A DNA stretch of 64,000 nt from Listeria costaricensis (lineage in GTDB: Bacteria; Bacillota; Bacilli; Lactobacillales; Listeriaceae): NCBI RefSeq assembly GCF_900183385.1, contig NZ_FXUT01000027.1, positions 1-64,000 on the forward strand, in the 5' to 3' direction. Below are positions 55,903 through 64,000 of this stretch, piece by piece (position 1 is the stretch's first letter; each line of letters opens with the position of its first letter). The translations under genes were made by a program, and so were the position numbers. Under the pieces are notes generated by a model, which searched no databases, was not told the origin of the DNA, and was given only the letters and a program-made list of their open reading frames with translations.

Positions 55903-58512
55903 ATGAAAAAAATAGAGAGAGTATTGAAAAATCAGCATGAAAATCATCTTTTTCCATTTCTGTGGATGCATGGGGAAAAGGAGGAGGTCATTCGGAGGCA
56001 TATGCAAAAAATTCGGGAGACGGGGATTCGAGCGGTTTGTTTAGAGCCGCGCCCCCATCCTGATTTTGCGGGACCTGGCTGGTTTCGTGACGTGCGAATT
56101 GTTTTGGACGAAGCTGAAAAATTGGGCATGCGTGTGTGGTTGTTTGACGATGCTCACTTTCCGACGGGATATGCAAATGGCGCGATTGTGCGTGAATATC
56201 CGCATTTACGGAAGAAATTTTTGAAAATCGGGCAGGTCGACTATTGCGGGCCACAGCGGGAAGGAAAGCTTCTGGTTGGCTGGCAGACGAACGGTGATCG
56301 GGAAAAAATCATGCAGGTCGGGCAAACGTCGGGACAAGCGGCGGCTTTTAAGGCGTCCCTGAAAGATGAGATCATTGGTGTTGTGGCTGCTCGCACGGTA
56401 GATTTCCACACGGTGGATCCGGACACATTGATTGATTTGACGGATCGGCTTGAAGATGGAGTGGTGAGCTGGGACATTCCGGCTGGCAACTGGCGGGTTT
56501 TCACACTGATTGAGACTTACAGCGGTGGGGAGCGGTCGACAGAGGGCTACTTGAATCCGCTCGACGAAGAGGCGACCCAGGTGTTGATCGAGACGGTTTA
56601 TGAGCCGCATTTTCGGGAGCTGGGCGCTGAATTTGGCAAGTCGATCGCTGGCTTTTTCTCAGATGAACCGCGGTTTGGCAACACGAAGGGACCGGATGCC
56701 TCGATTGGGCGCATGGAGATGCCACTACCTTGGCGAAGCGACTTGCCGGAACTGCTGACAGAGGCTGGTGTGGAAAATATTCGACTACTTTTGCCGCTAC
56801 TTGTAGCAGATGGTGGAGAGGTGGCGCATCAGATCCGTTACCGGTACATGGATTTGATTACGCGGCTGTATGCCAAAAACTTCACGGGAAAATTAGGCGA
56901 CTGGTGTGCGGCACATGGCGTCGAATATGTCGGTCATTTGATTGAGGATAACAATGCGCATGCTAGACTTGGCTATGGGGCTGGGCATTTCGCGAGAGGG
57001 ATTTCCGGGCAGACGATGGCAGGGATCGATGTCGTTCTTCAACAATTGATACCCGGTATGGACGGCGGTTATTTCAGGACGTTCACGCAAACTGGCTGGG
57101 ACGGCGAATTTTTCCATTATGGTCTGGCTAAAATGGGCGCTTCAATCGGCCAGCTTGACCCGAAGAAAAAAGGGCGGACATTATGCGAGCTGTTCGGCGC
57201 GTTTGGCTACTCTGAGGGGCTGAAATATATGAAATGGCTGGCGGATCATATGCTGGTTCGAGGCATCAATCAATTTGTGCCGCATGCTTTTGATATGGCA
57301 CCATTCCCGGATCCAGACTGCCCACCGCATTTTTATGCACACGGTCATGATCCGGAGTTTCGCCATATGGGGCAGCTGATGAACTATATGAATCGGACTG
57401 CGGAGCTTTTATCGGACGGGCGGCACATCGCCACAGCGGCCATTTTATACCATGCAGAGGCTGAATGGTCGGGGGACTACATGCTGTTTCAAAAACCGGC
57501 TAAAATTTTAACGCAGCATCAAATCGATTTTGACGTGGTGCCGATTGACCTGTTGTTGAATGCGACTGAAGCAGAAGGCAAACTGGTCATTCATGATGAA
57601 ACCTTTGACGTTTTGTTGATTCCTTATGCAGAGGCGCTCCCAGCGAAACTGTTGGAAAAACTGCAACATCTCCAAGTTCCGACTATATTTTTAGAAGATC
57701 AGCCCACAAGAACGAGTGAAGGTGCTGCATGGTCACTGGAAGCAGAAGTGTGGCCATTAGCCGAGTTGGCAAGCATGATGAAAAAACGAGGCTTCTTCGA
57801 CATTCAGACCGCCGATTTTGAGCCGTGGCTAAGAAGCTATCATTACTTGCATGCGGATGGAGAAGTGTACATGTTTGTCAATGAAGCGGTGGACCTACCG
57901 ATTACAACAGAAATTACGCTAGGAAACAAGGGCTGGCTCTATCAGTATGAGCCGTTTTCCAATCAACTATTTGAGTACGGCGAAATTGTAGCAGAAGCGC
58001 GGCAGTCACTTGAATTAGCATGTGGGGAAGAAAAAATATGGCTATTGTTGCCAGAACGAATCCATGCTGCCGAGGTGAAGAAAAAGCCCGCACGTAAGGA
58101 ATTGTTAGTATTAGACTGGCAAATTTCGCTGGCCAATGCTTTTGAATATCCTGTTTTTCGAGAATTACCCACCGCTCGATTAGGCAATTGGGATACAGAA
58201 GCAGTCTCAGCAGATTTTAGCGGTACTTTTCGTTACGAAGCGGATTTTAATGTGCGGAACAACAGTCGGCATATGCTGGAACTGACAGAGGTATATGAGG
58301 TTGCACAAGTATTTGTGAATGGTGTGGATTGTGGGGTTAGAATTTGTGAACCGTATCGTTTTGATATAACCTTGGCGCTAAAAATAGGAAGTAATCATCT
58401 AGCAATTGAGGTGACAAACACTTTAGGCACAGAACAAAAGGATTTTCTCTCACAATATCGCCCGATTGAACCGAGCGGGTTGTTGGGGAATGTGTGTATG
58501 TGCTACGAATAA
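55903..58512 (+). CDS. GH106-like glycoside hydrolase with jelly-roll C terminus
   Basis: An 869-residue cytoplasmic protein (no signal peptide). The first half is a TIM-barrel-like region with motifs I recall from GH106 alpha-L-rhamnosidase-related proteins: PFLWMHGEKEEVI, RPHPDFAGPGWFRD and WLFDDAHFPTGYANGA. The last part (about 765-869) is a galactose-binding-like jelly roll (FRYEADFNV, VFVNGVDCGVR, HLAIEVTNTLG). It lies behind an EIIBC, so it probably acts on an imported, phosphorylated or plain, glycoside; substrate unknown. AAAGGAT serves as ribosome binding site. Confidence 0.8.
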   Translation: MKKIERVLKNQHENHLFPFLWMHGEKEEVIRRHMQKIRETGIRAVCLEPRPHPDFAGPGWFRDVRIVLDEAEKLGMRVWLFDDAHFPTGYANGAIVREYPHLRKKFLKIGQVDYCGPQREGKLLVGWQTNGDREKIMQVGQTSGQAAAFKASLKDEIIGVVAARTVDFHTVDPDTLIDLTDRLEDGVVSWDIPAGNWRVFTLIETYSGGERSTEGYLNPLDEEATQVLIETVYEPHFRELGAEFGKSIAGFFSDEPRFGNTKGPDASIGRMEMPLPWRSDLPELLTEAGVENIRLLLPLLVADGGEVAHQIRYRYMDLITRLYAKNFTGKLGDWCAAHGVEYVGHLIEDNNAHARLGYGAGHFARGISGQTMAGIDVVLQQLIPGMDGGYFRTFTQTGWDGEFFHYGLAKMGASIGQLDPKKKGRTLCELFGAFGYSEGLKYMKWLADHMLVRGINQFVPHAFDMAPFPDPDCPPHFYAHGHDPEFRHMGQLMNYMNRTAELLSDGRHIATAAILYHAEAEWSGDYMLFQKPAKILTQHQIDFDVVPIDLLLNATEAEGKLVIHDETFDVLLIPYAEALPAKLLEKLQHLQVPTIFLEDQPTRTSEGAAWSLEAEVWPLAELASMMKKRGFFDIQTADFEPWLRSYHYLHADGEVYMFVNEAVDLPITTEITLGNKGWLYQYEPFSNQLFEYGEIVAEARQSLELACGEEKIWLLLPERIHAAEVKKKPARKELLVLDWQISLANAFEYPVFRELPTARLGNWDTEAVSADFSGTFRYEADFNVRNNSRHMLELTEVYEVAQVFVNGVDCGVRICEPYRFDITLALKIGSNHLAIEVTNTLGTEQKDFLSQYRPIEPSGLLGNVCMCYE

Positions 58513-58535
58513 AAAATAGTGGTTATATTTATACT

Positions 58536-58584
58536 GCTCTACAGAAAGTTAAATTTTTCATTCTAACTTTCTGTGGAGCTTTTT
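58536..58584 (+). terminator. Terminator of the EIIBC-GH106 operon
   Basis: A 16-bp stem with one G-T pair (58536-58551 with 58564-58579) is followed by TTTTT, 23 bases after the stop. Confidence 0.85.
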
Positions 58585-59297
58585 ATGCTATAAATCATTA
58601 AATTGTATATAGAAAGGAAATTAATATATAGGAAAAGTTACATTGATATATAGTGGAGATTATCTGGCTTTTATTGATATGATATTAGCAGCCATGTGTT
58701 AATTTATGTATTAAAAATTATTATTATATACATATTATAAGGGTTAATTCTAAATAAAAAAGGTGATTATACATTTTTGAACTCTTTGAGGTGCGAAAGT
58801 AAAGCAAATTTTAATAATATAAAAGTGTAAAATATAACTAGTGACAAATGGAATTTTTAAAAATAGAATTAATAAAAATAAAGAACATTAAATGTCGGAA
58901 ATATATTTATATTACATTTTTCTTTGAGCTAAAGTAACAATATGGAATATTTAATGAACATATTTGCTAATTAAAATAAGTAAAGAACTTAAAGGTTAAT
59001 CGATTGCAATGATTTTCAAAGGAATGAAAGATTTTCATCACTATTAATGCAGAATAGAGATTTTATAAATCATTCTAGAGAGTTTCTAAATGCAAAAATG
59101 AATGTCAGAAAAACACAATGATACGATACATTTGTTGCAGCCAATGTCTGAATGAGAGAATTGGCTAAATTAGTAGCTTTTTATGAGGCGGTTTATTTAG
59201 TTCGAACAGAAATTGTGGCTGCGATCATAATCAAATTTTAGATTTAGAAAAAGTAAGAAGAGCAATAAAGATTACAAGCAGTTGGAGGATTTCCGGT
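58585..59297. other. AT-rich gene-free stretch before the wall-polymer genes
   Basis: About 710 bases, very AT-rich, with no frame of convincing length. A 29-codon frame beginning MRELAKLVAFYEAVY (near 59153) has no ribosome binding site and may be a remnant. The stretch marks a composition change between the sugar locus and the teichoic-type genes. Confidence 0.5.
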
Positions 59298-61430
59298 GTG
59301 CAAAAAATATTGATAGCAGATAAAATCGAAAGCTGCGAAAAAAAGGTAAGGATCATCTTCAAACGTAGTCGAAAAGATGATTTTCGCAGATGGACACCTG
59401 TGATTAAAAAGCGAAAAGAAGCGTTACTACATGAACTGCCCTTTCAATATAAGCAGATAAAGAATAAGGTTTTTTTTGATTTGTCTGTAACAGACTATGA
59501 GGCTGTTTTTCTTTCATATGGTCGCTATGATTTATATTTTAAAGATAACCAAACTGGCGAAATTTATCGATTATCTATTCAAAAACAGGAAAATAGAGAA
59601 AAAGAAGCACGTTATTTTTCCGTCTTTCAATTAACTTCTACAAGTTTTGGTGTGAGTTATTTAACATTAACATTCCAGCTAAGTTTTTATATTCATACAA
59701 AAGAAAGTGTTTTAGCAGATAGATATGAAATGGAAGCATTTTTACAAAAAATTAGTAGAAAAAATCATAAACTGAGGATGATTTTTAGAATTGAAGCTGG
59801 AAAACGGAATTTTTCTGTTCAGGGTATTGTTTTTAAGCATCGAAAAGGGCAGGAGGAGATTCAGTTAAAAATAATCAATCAGAAAGGGGAAGAGGGCAGA
59901 TTTTACGCGGAATTGGAAACTTCGAAATATGAATGGAAATGTTTTTATTGGGATGCATTTATTGAAGTGAAAGTAGCAGAACAGACTATTTTTCTACGGG
60001 TTAAGAACCACAAACTTATAAATAAATTAAAGCTGCAATATTTCTCTAAGCGGTATGAAGAACAGATGGAAAAACAATTCTTTGTGACTCCTTATATTAC
60101 TACTGCAGAACAGTTTAGTATAAGCTATCGTACTAAGAGTGAATATGAATTTCCTGTGTACAAGTGGCGAGAAGCTATTGCGTATTTATTATATTTTCTT
60201 ACAGGATGGTTTTTCTCTTTTTTTAAAATTTGGTTGATTCATGAAAAATTTTCGGAGACTGCCCAAGACAATGCATTTGCATTCTTTAAATATTGTTATA
60301 CGAATCATTATGATAAAAAAGTATACTATGTAATGAAAAAAGATTCACCTGATGCAGTTTTAACAAAACCGTATAAAAAAAGAGTTGTGCAGTTCATGAG
60401 TATAAAGCATCTGTTCCTTTTACTAATTGCGAGGAGAATCGTTTCCTCAGAAGCGAAAGGACACGGGTATGCTTGGCGAGCCTCCCAAGGATTTATTTAT
60501 CCAGTATTGCTTCAAAAACCATATGTTTTCTTGCAACACGGTGTATTAGGATTAAAGAAAATCGATACAATTTTTAAAGTACACGGTATCAACCACGCTG
60601 ATTTATTTGTTGCATCTTTTGAGTTTGAAAAAGAAATTATTAAGAAATATTTGGGATATGCCGATAAGAATATTATTGTTACAGGTTTGGCTCGATGGGA
60701 CGAGCTGCTGAAGCGTGATAAAACTTGTGAGGGGCAAGAGATATTATGCATGCCAACTTGGCGAAAATGGTTGGAAGAAGTGAATGAGGAACAATTTTTA
60801 GCTTCAGATTACTACAAAATTTATAGCCATTTAATTAATTCATCAGCCTTGTATCAAGTATTGAAAAAAAATAACATCAAATTAAATTTTTATTTACATC
60901 CGAAGTTTATTGAATATGCGAATTTATTTCAATCAGATAACGCATATGTACGTATCCTATCTTTTGGAGAAGAAGAATTGGGACAGCTAATCAAAAATGC
61001 GCAGATGCTGATTACGGATTATTCGAGCGTGGCCTGGGAGTTTTTGCATATTGAAAAGCCTACTCTATTTTTTCAATTTGACATAGAAAGGTATTTATGT
61101 GAACAAGGTAGCTATTTAGACATGAAAAAAGATTTATTTGGTTTGATTGCTTATGATGAAGCAGCGTTAATTGCAAATCTTGAAGAAATGATTAATCAAG
61201 ATTTTAAATATAGCCCTGTTTCAACATCTCAAAAAGAAAAGCCTACTTGCTTGAAAAATAACCAGCATTGTCAGCAAATATTTGATGCGATCAATGAGCT
61301 GGAAAAAACAGAGAAATGGCACTTACTAGCTTACGGGCGATTAAAAAGAAATCCGATTGCTCGAACCTTATGGACAAAAATTAAATCGAATAAGTTAATT
61401 ATAGCGAAAAAGAGGATGGAAAATGATTAA
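59298..61430 (+). CDS. CDP-glycerol glycerophosphotransferase-family protein
   Basis: A 710-residue wall-polymer transferase. The first 290 residues are a beta-rich region without known family. A hydrophobic stretch (about 295-320) precedes the Glyphos_transf domain (about 325-680) with FLQHGVLGLKKID (413 on), MPTWRKWLEE and ITDYSSVAWEF (573 on), the pattern shared with TagB/TagF/TarL. The start is GTG with GGAGG 8 bases upstream. It overlaps the next gene by 8 bases. Confidence 0.85.
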   Translation: MQKILIADKIESCEKKVRIIFKRSRKDDFRRWTPVIKKRKEALLHELPFQYKQIKNKVFFDLSVTDYEAVFLSYGRYDLYFKDNQTGEIYRLSIQKQENREKEARYFSVFQLTSTSFGVSYLTLTFQLSFYIHTKESVLADRYEMEAFLQKISRKNHKLRMIFRIEAGKRNFSVQGIVFKHRKGQEEIQLKIINQKGEEGRFYAELETSKYEWKCFYWDAFIEVKVAEQTIFLRVKNHKLINKLKLQYFSKRYEEQMEKQFFVTPYITTAEQFSISYRTKSEYEFPVYKWREAIAYLLYFLTGWFFSFFKIWLIHEKFSETAQDNAFAFFKYCYTNHYDKKVYYVMKKDSPDAVLTKPYKKRVVQFMSIKHLFLLLIARRIVSSEAKGHGYAWRASQGFIYPVLLQKPYVFLQHGVLGLKKIDTIFKVHGINHADLFVASFEFEKEIIKKYLGYADKNIIVTGLARWDELLKRDKTCEGQEILCMPTWRKWLEEVNEEQFLASDYYKIYSHLINSSALYQVLKKNNIKLNFYLHPKFIEYANLFQSDNAYVRILSFGEEELGQLIKNAQMLITDYSSVAWEFLHIEKPTLFFQFDIERYLCEQGSYLDMKKDLFGLIAYDEAALIANLEEMINQDFKYSPVSTSQKEKPTCLKNNQHCQQIFDAINELEKTEKWHLLAYGRLKRNPIARTLWTKIKSNKLIIAKKRMEND

Positions 61431-64000
61431 AAACAAAAGGTACTTGCATAAAAAAATTTCGGCACAAAAAGAAAAAAATGAAAGTAAACAAGTTGTTCCG
61501 ATGACACCAATTAGGCAAAAAGAAAATAAGTTCAAATTATCAATTATTATGGCTGTTTATAATGTTGAAGATTATATTGAGGAAGCCATCGATAGTTTGC
61601 TTAATCAATCCGTAAACTTTATTTACAATGTGCAATTGATTTTAGTGAATGATGGATCAGAGGATAGCAGTGGGAAAATTGCTGATGAATATGCGCGGAA
61701 ATATCCTGCCAATATTATGTCCATTGATAAAAAAAACGGGGGTGTAAGTTCTGCTAGAAATAAAGGTCTTGAATTTGCACAAGGTGAGTATGTCAATTTT
61801 ATGGATCCGGATGATAAGCTAAAGGAAGATGCCTTAGAAAGACTGTTTTTATTTATTCGAAAAAATCCAGATATTAATGTTATTGCTTTTCCATTGTTTT
61901 TTTTCGAAGCTAAAACAGGCGGGCACATGCTGAATTATAAGTTTGATAGAGAGCGGATAGTAGATATAGAAAAACAACATAAAGACATTATTATGTCGCT
62001 TGGGGCCACCATAATAAAGCGGGAAAAATTTGAAAATAGAGAGCTGTTAGAAGGTAAAAAATATGGGGAAGATAATCAAATTCTTACAGAAATCGTAATG
62101 GAGGATAAAAAATACGGAATTGTTCCAGAGGCTAAATACCTGTATCGAAGAAGATATAAAAATAACTCAGCTTTGCAGGAGTCAACGGATGATGTAGATT
62201 ACTTTATTACATATTTAGAAGAGGAAATGGTGTATAAGATTAATAAATATAAGGATAGTAATGGGCGACTTCCTTTATATATTCAATATATCATCATGTA
62301 TGATTTACAGTGGCGCTTAAAATATCAAGAAAAACCAGCTATTCTTAAGAAAAATGGCTTAAGTGATAAATATCAATTACAAGTATATCAAATCATGCAA
62401 TTTATTGATGATAAGATCATTCTTGAACAAAAGCATTTGAACTGGTATCAGAAGCACGCTTTAGTAAAATTCAAGTATACAGGGTGTTTTCCAGATTACA
62501 GAAATACCTATTACTTAACAAAAGCGAAAAAGAATGACTTAGCACTAATTAATTTTACTGGAGATGAACTATACCTACTTTCAAAAATAACTGCTGATAT
62601 CGATATTATAGAATATGACAAAGGTTCAAAAACATTTCATATAATGGGGAGCATAGGAACATTGTTTCCATATGAAACGATGGAAATTTACTTAAAAAAT
62701 GAAAAAAACAAGAAAATAGTTGCGACAAGAATTAGCTATCCGAATGATGACGCATATATATTGGGAGATTGTATCCATGAGTTTTATGGGTTTGAATTTT
62801 TTGTAAATGAGTCATTTTTGAGGGACTCGACAAGAATTAAAATGTTTATCAAATGTGAAAATCAAGCGAGAAGATTAAGCCTGAAATTTAGAGGTCAGTC
62901 CACGAAATTTAGCAATCAATTTGATGGGTTATATATAGCCACTGCAAGTAGGTTCATATCGTATAGTAAGAAAACAAGAGAGTTCTATGTGAAGCCCAAA
63001 ACTTTATTAGCAGTCATAAAAAATGAAAGAATTCTTTGCAAGGAATTACAAAAGCTAATGCCAAAGCGAGAAGCAAAAAAAATTATCTCTAGAAGACTAA
63101 AACTAAGGTATAAGAAGGGGATAACAAAATCTAAGGTCAATATTTTTTTAGATCGCATTGATAAAGCTGATGATAGTGCGGAAGTTCTTTACAGATACTT
63201 TGAAGAGCAAAAAGCTGGTAAGAATTATTTTATACTAACTCAAGATGCAGCGGATATTGATAGGCTGAAGCAGGAGAATTTTAGGATTGTTCACTATAAA
63301 TCCGCGGAGCATTTTGAATTGCTCTATACAGCTGACAATCTTATATCCTCCCATGCAGATCGATTTATTTATAATCCATTTGGCGATATAAATGATTATT
63401 ACAAGGATTTAAAAGAGTTTAACTACGTTTTTTTACAGCATGGAATCATAACGTCTGATTTATCAGGTTGGCTGAAAAAATCGGATAAAAACTTTTCAAC
63501 TTTTGTTACTGCTTCCAAGTATGAGCAACAATCAATTTTGAAGGGGAATTATCAGTATAGTGAGAACGAGGTGGTATTAACAGGACTTCCAAGATATGAT
63601 CGCTTACAAACGGTATCGGGGAGAGAAAAAAATATACTAATAATGCCAACTTGGCGAAAAAATATTGTAAAAGGCTTTGATGCAAAGACAAATTCAATTC
63701 CGTATGCCGAGGATTTTAAAAATAGTGAGTACTATAAAGTTTGGGACCATTTATTATCAAGTCAAAAAGTTAAAGACATTTTATCGGAAAATGGTTATAA
63801 ACTTGTTTTTGTTCCTCATCCTTCTATTAGGCAGCAACTGTGTGATTTTCATGTGGAGCCAGAGAATGTAGCAGGATATAAAGAAAGATATGTAGATTTG
63901 TTTAATTCGGCGGCCTTGCTAATCACGGATTATTCGTCAGTAGCTTTCGATTTTGCTTATATGAAAAAGCCTATTTTATATTATCAATTTGATCAAGGTA
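61423..64000 (+). CDS. GT2 glycosyltransferase-CDP-glycerol transferase fusion (partial)
   Basis: Frame open from ATG 61423 to the window end, 859 codons seen. After a Lys-rich start, a GT-A family 2 domain (about 35-260) shows SIIMAVYNVEDYIEEAIDSL, LVNDGSEDSSG, NGGVSSARNKGLE and MDPDD (DxD type). A linker region follows, then a second Glyphos_transf domain from about 570 with VFLQHGIITSDLSGWLKK, MPTWRKNI and ITDYSSVAFDF. AGAGGATGG precedes the ATG, which overlaps the upstream gene by 8 bases. Such bifunctional enzymes build teichoic-acid-like polymers with sugar and glycerol/ribitol phosphate units. The C terminus is missing. Confidence 0.88.
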   Translation, partial: MIKNKRYLHKKISAQKEKNESKQVVPMTPIRQKENKFKLSIIMAVYNVEDYIEEAIDSLLNQSVNFIYNVQLILVNDGSEDSSGKIADEYARKYPANIMSIDKKNGGVSSARNKGLEFAQGEYVNFMDPDDKLKEDALERLFLFIRKNPDINVIAFPLFFFEAKTGGHMLNYKFDRERIVDIEKQHKDIIMSLGATIIKREKFENRELLEGKKYGEDNQILTEIVMEDKKYGIVPEAKYLYRRRYKNNSALQESTDDVDYFITYLEEEMVYKINKYKDSNGRLPLYIQYIIMYDLQWRLKYQEKPAILKKNGLSDKYQLQVYQIMQFIDDKIILEQKHLNWYQKHALVKFKYTGCFPDYRNTYYLTKAKKNDLALINFTGDELYLLSKITADIDIIEYDKGSKTFHIMGSIGTLFPYETMEIYLKNEKNKKIVATRISYPNDDAYILGDCIHEFYGFEFFVNESFLRDSTRIKMFIKCENQARRLSLKFRGQSTKFSNQFDGLYIATASRFISYSKKTREFYVKPKTLLAVIKNERILCKELQKLMPKREAKKIISRRLKLRYKKGITKSKVNIFLDRIDKADDSAEVLYRYFEEQKAGKNYFILTQDAADIDRLKQENFRIVHYKSAEHFELLYTADNLISSHADRFIYNPFGDINDYYKDLKEFNYVFLQHGIITSDLSGWLKKSDKNFSTFVTASKYEQQSILKGNYQYSENEVVLTGLPRYDRLQTVSGREKNILIMPTWRKNIVKGFDAKTNSIPYAEDFKNSEYYKVWDHLLSSQKVKDILSENGYKLVFVPHPSIRQQLCDFHVEPENVAGYKERYVDLFNSAALLITDYSSVAFDFAYMKKPILYYQFDQG

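Overview
This window looks like the chromosome of a Listeria-type Firmicute (Listeriaceae, probably Listeria sensu lato rather than L. monocytogenes itself). The evidence is a giant LPXTG internalin-like protein, strong AAGGAGG ribosome binding sites, low-to-moderate GC, and a gene order that I recall as typical of Listeria: sugar-ABC ATPase, nrdDG, metNIQ, aminotransferase, walRK-yycHIJ-htrA, rlmH. The species assignment is inference.

Layout. (1) 1-5.5 kb, minus: an 1810-residue leucine-rich-repeat surface protein. (2) 5.6-10.9 kb, minus: an apparent operon of a PadR-type regulator, a HAD phosphatase, a divergent Hsp90-family ATPase and two paralogous TPR-like proteins; this is the most unusual system here. 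(3) 11-16.5 kb: an oxidoreductase, the MsmX-type ATPase, and the anaerobic ribonucleotide reductase pair nrdDG behind a NrdR-like operator. (4) 16.5-22 kb: a SAM-riboswitch-controlled methionine uptake operon (metQNI plus an omega-amidase-like nitrilase), with an MtnE-like aminotransferase nearby on the other strand. (5) 22.1-27.6 kb: tRNA-Asp followed by a sucrose-type PTS cassette (LacI regulator, GH32, EIIBCA, NIF3-like) with two palindromic operators. (6) 27.8-35.5 kb: the WalRK cell-wall regulon core with yycH, yycI, yycJ and htrA. (7) 35.5-37.4 kb: a DJ-1/PfpI protein, then an 820-bp non-coding region with eight exact DnaA boxes in front of rlmH. (8) 37.4-44 kb: a low-GC accessory stretch with an Mrr-like nuclease, an internally deleted ATPase, small unknown proteins, a split zinc-ribbon membrane protein, a soluble PAS chemoreceptor and an MrcB_N-DUF3883 protein. 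(9) 44.1-52.4 kb: a decarboxylase/cupin pair, a pyruvyltransferase-like protein, a large CDP-glycerol transferase-HAD fusion, a DUF2975/HTH pair and a CorA transporter. (10) 52.4-58.5 kb: a divergent carbohydrate locus (HAD and AraC regulator against a PTS EIIBC and a GH106-like hydrolase). (11) 59.3-64 kb: two teichoic-acid-type polymerases, the last cut by the window end.

Many genes here serve the envelope: the LPXTG adhesin, WalRK and its regulators, HtrA, and three CDP-glycerol-type transferases. Methionine uptake and salvage, and two PTS loci, are the clear metabolic themes. All calls rest on reading the sequence and on memory of families; no database search was run.
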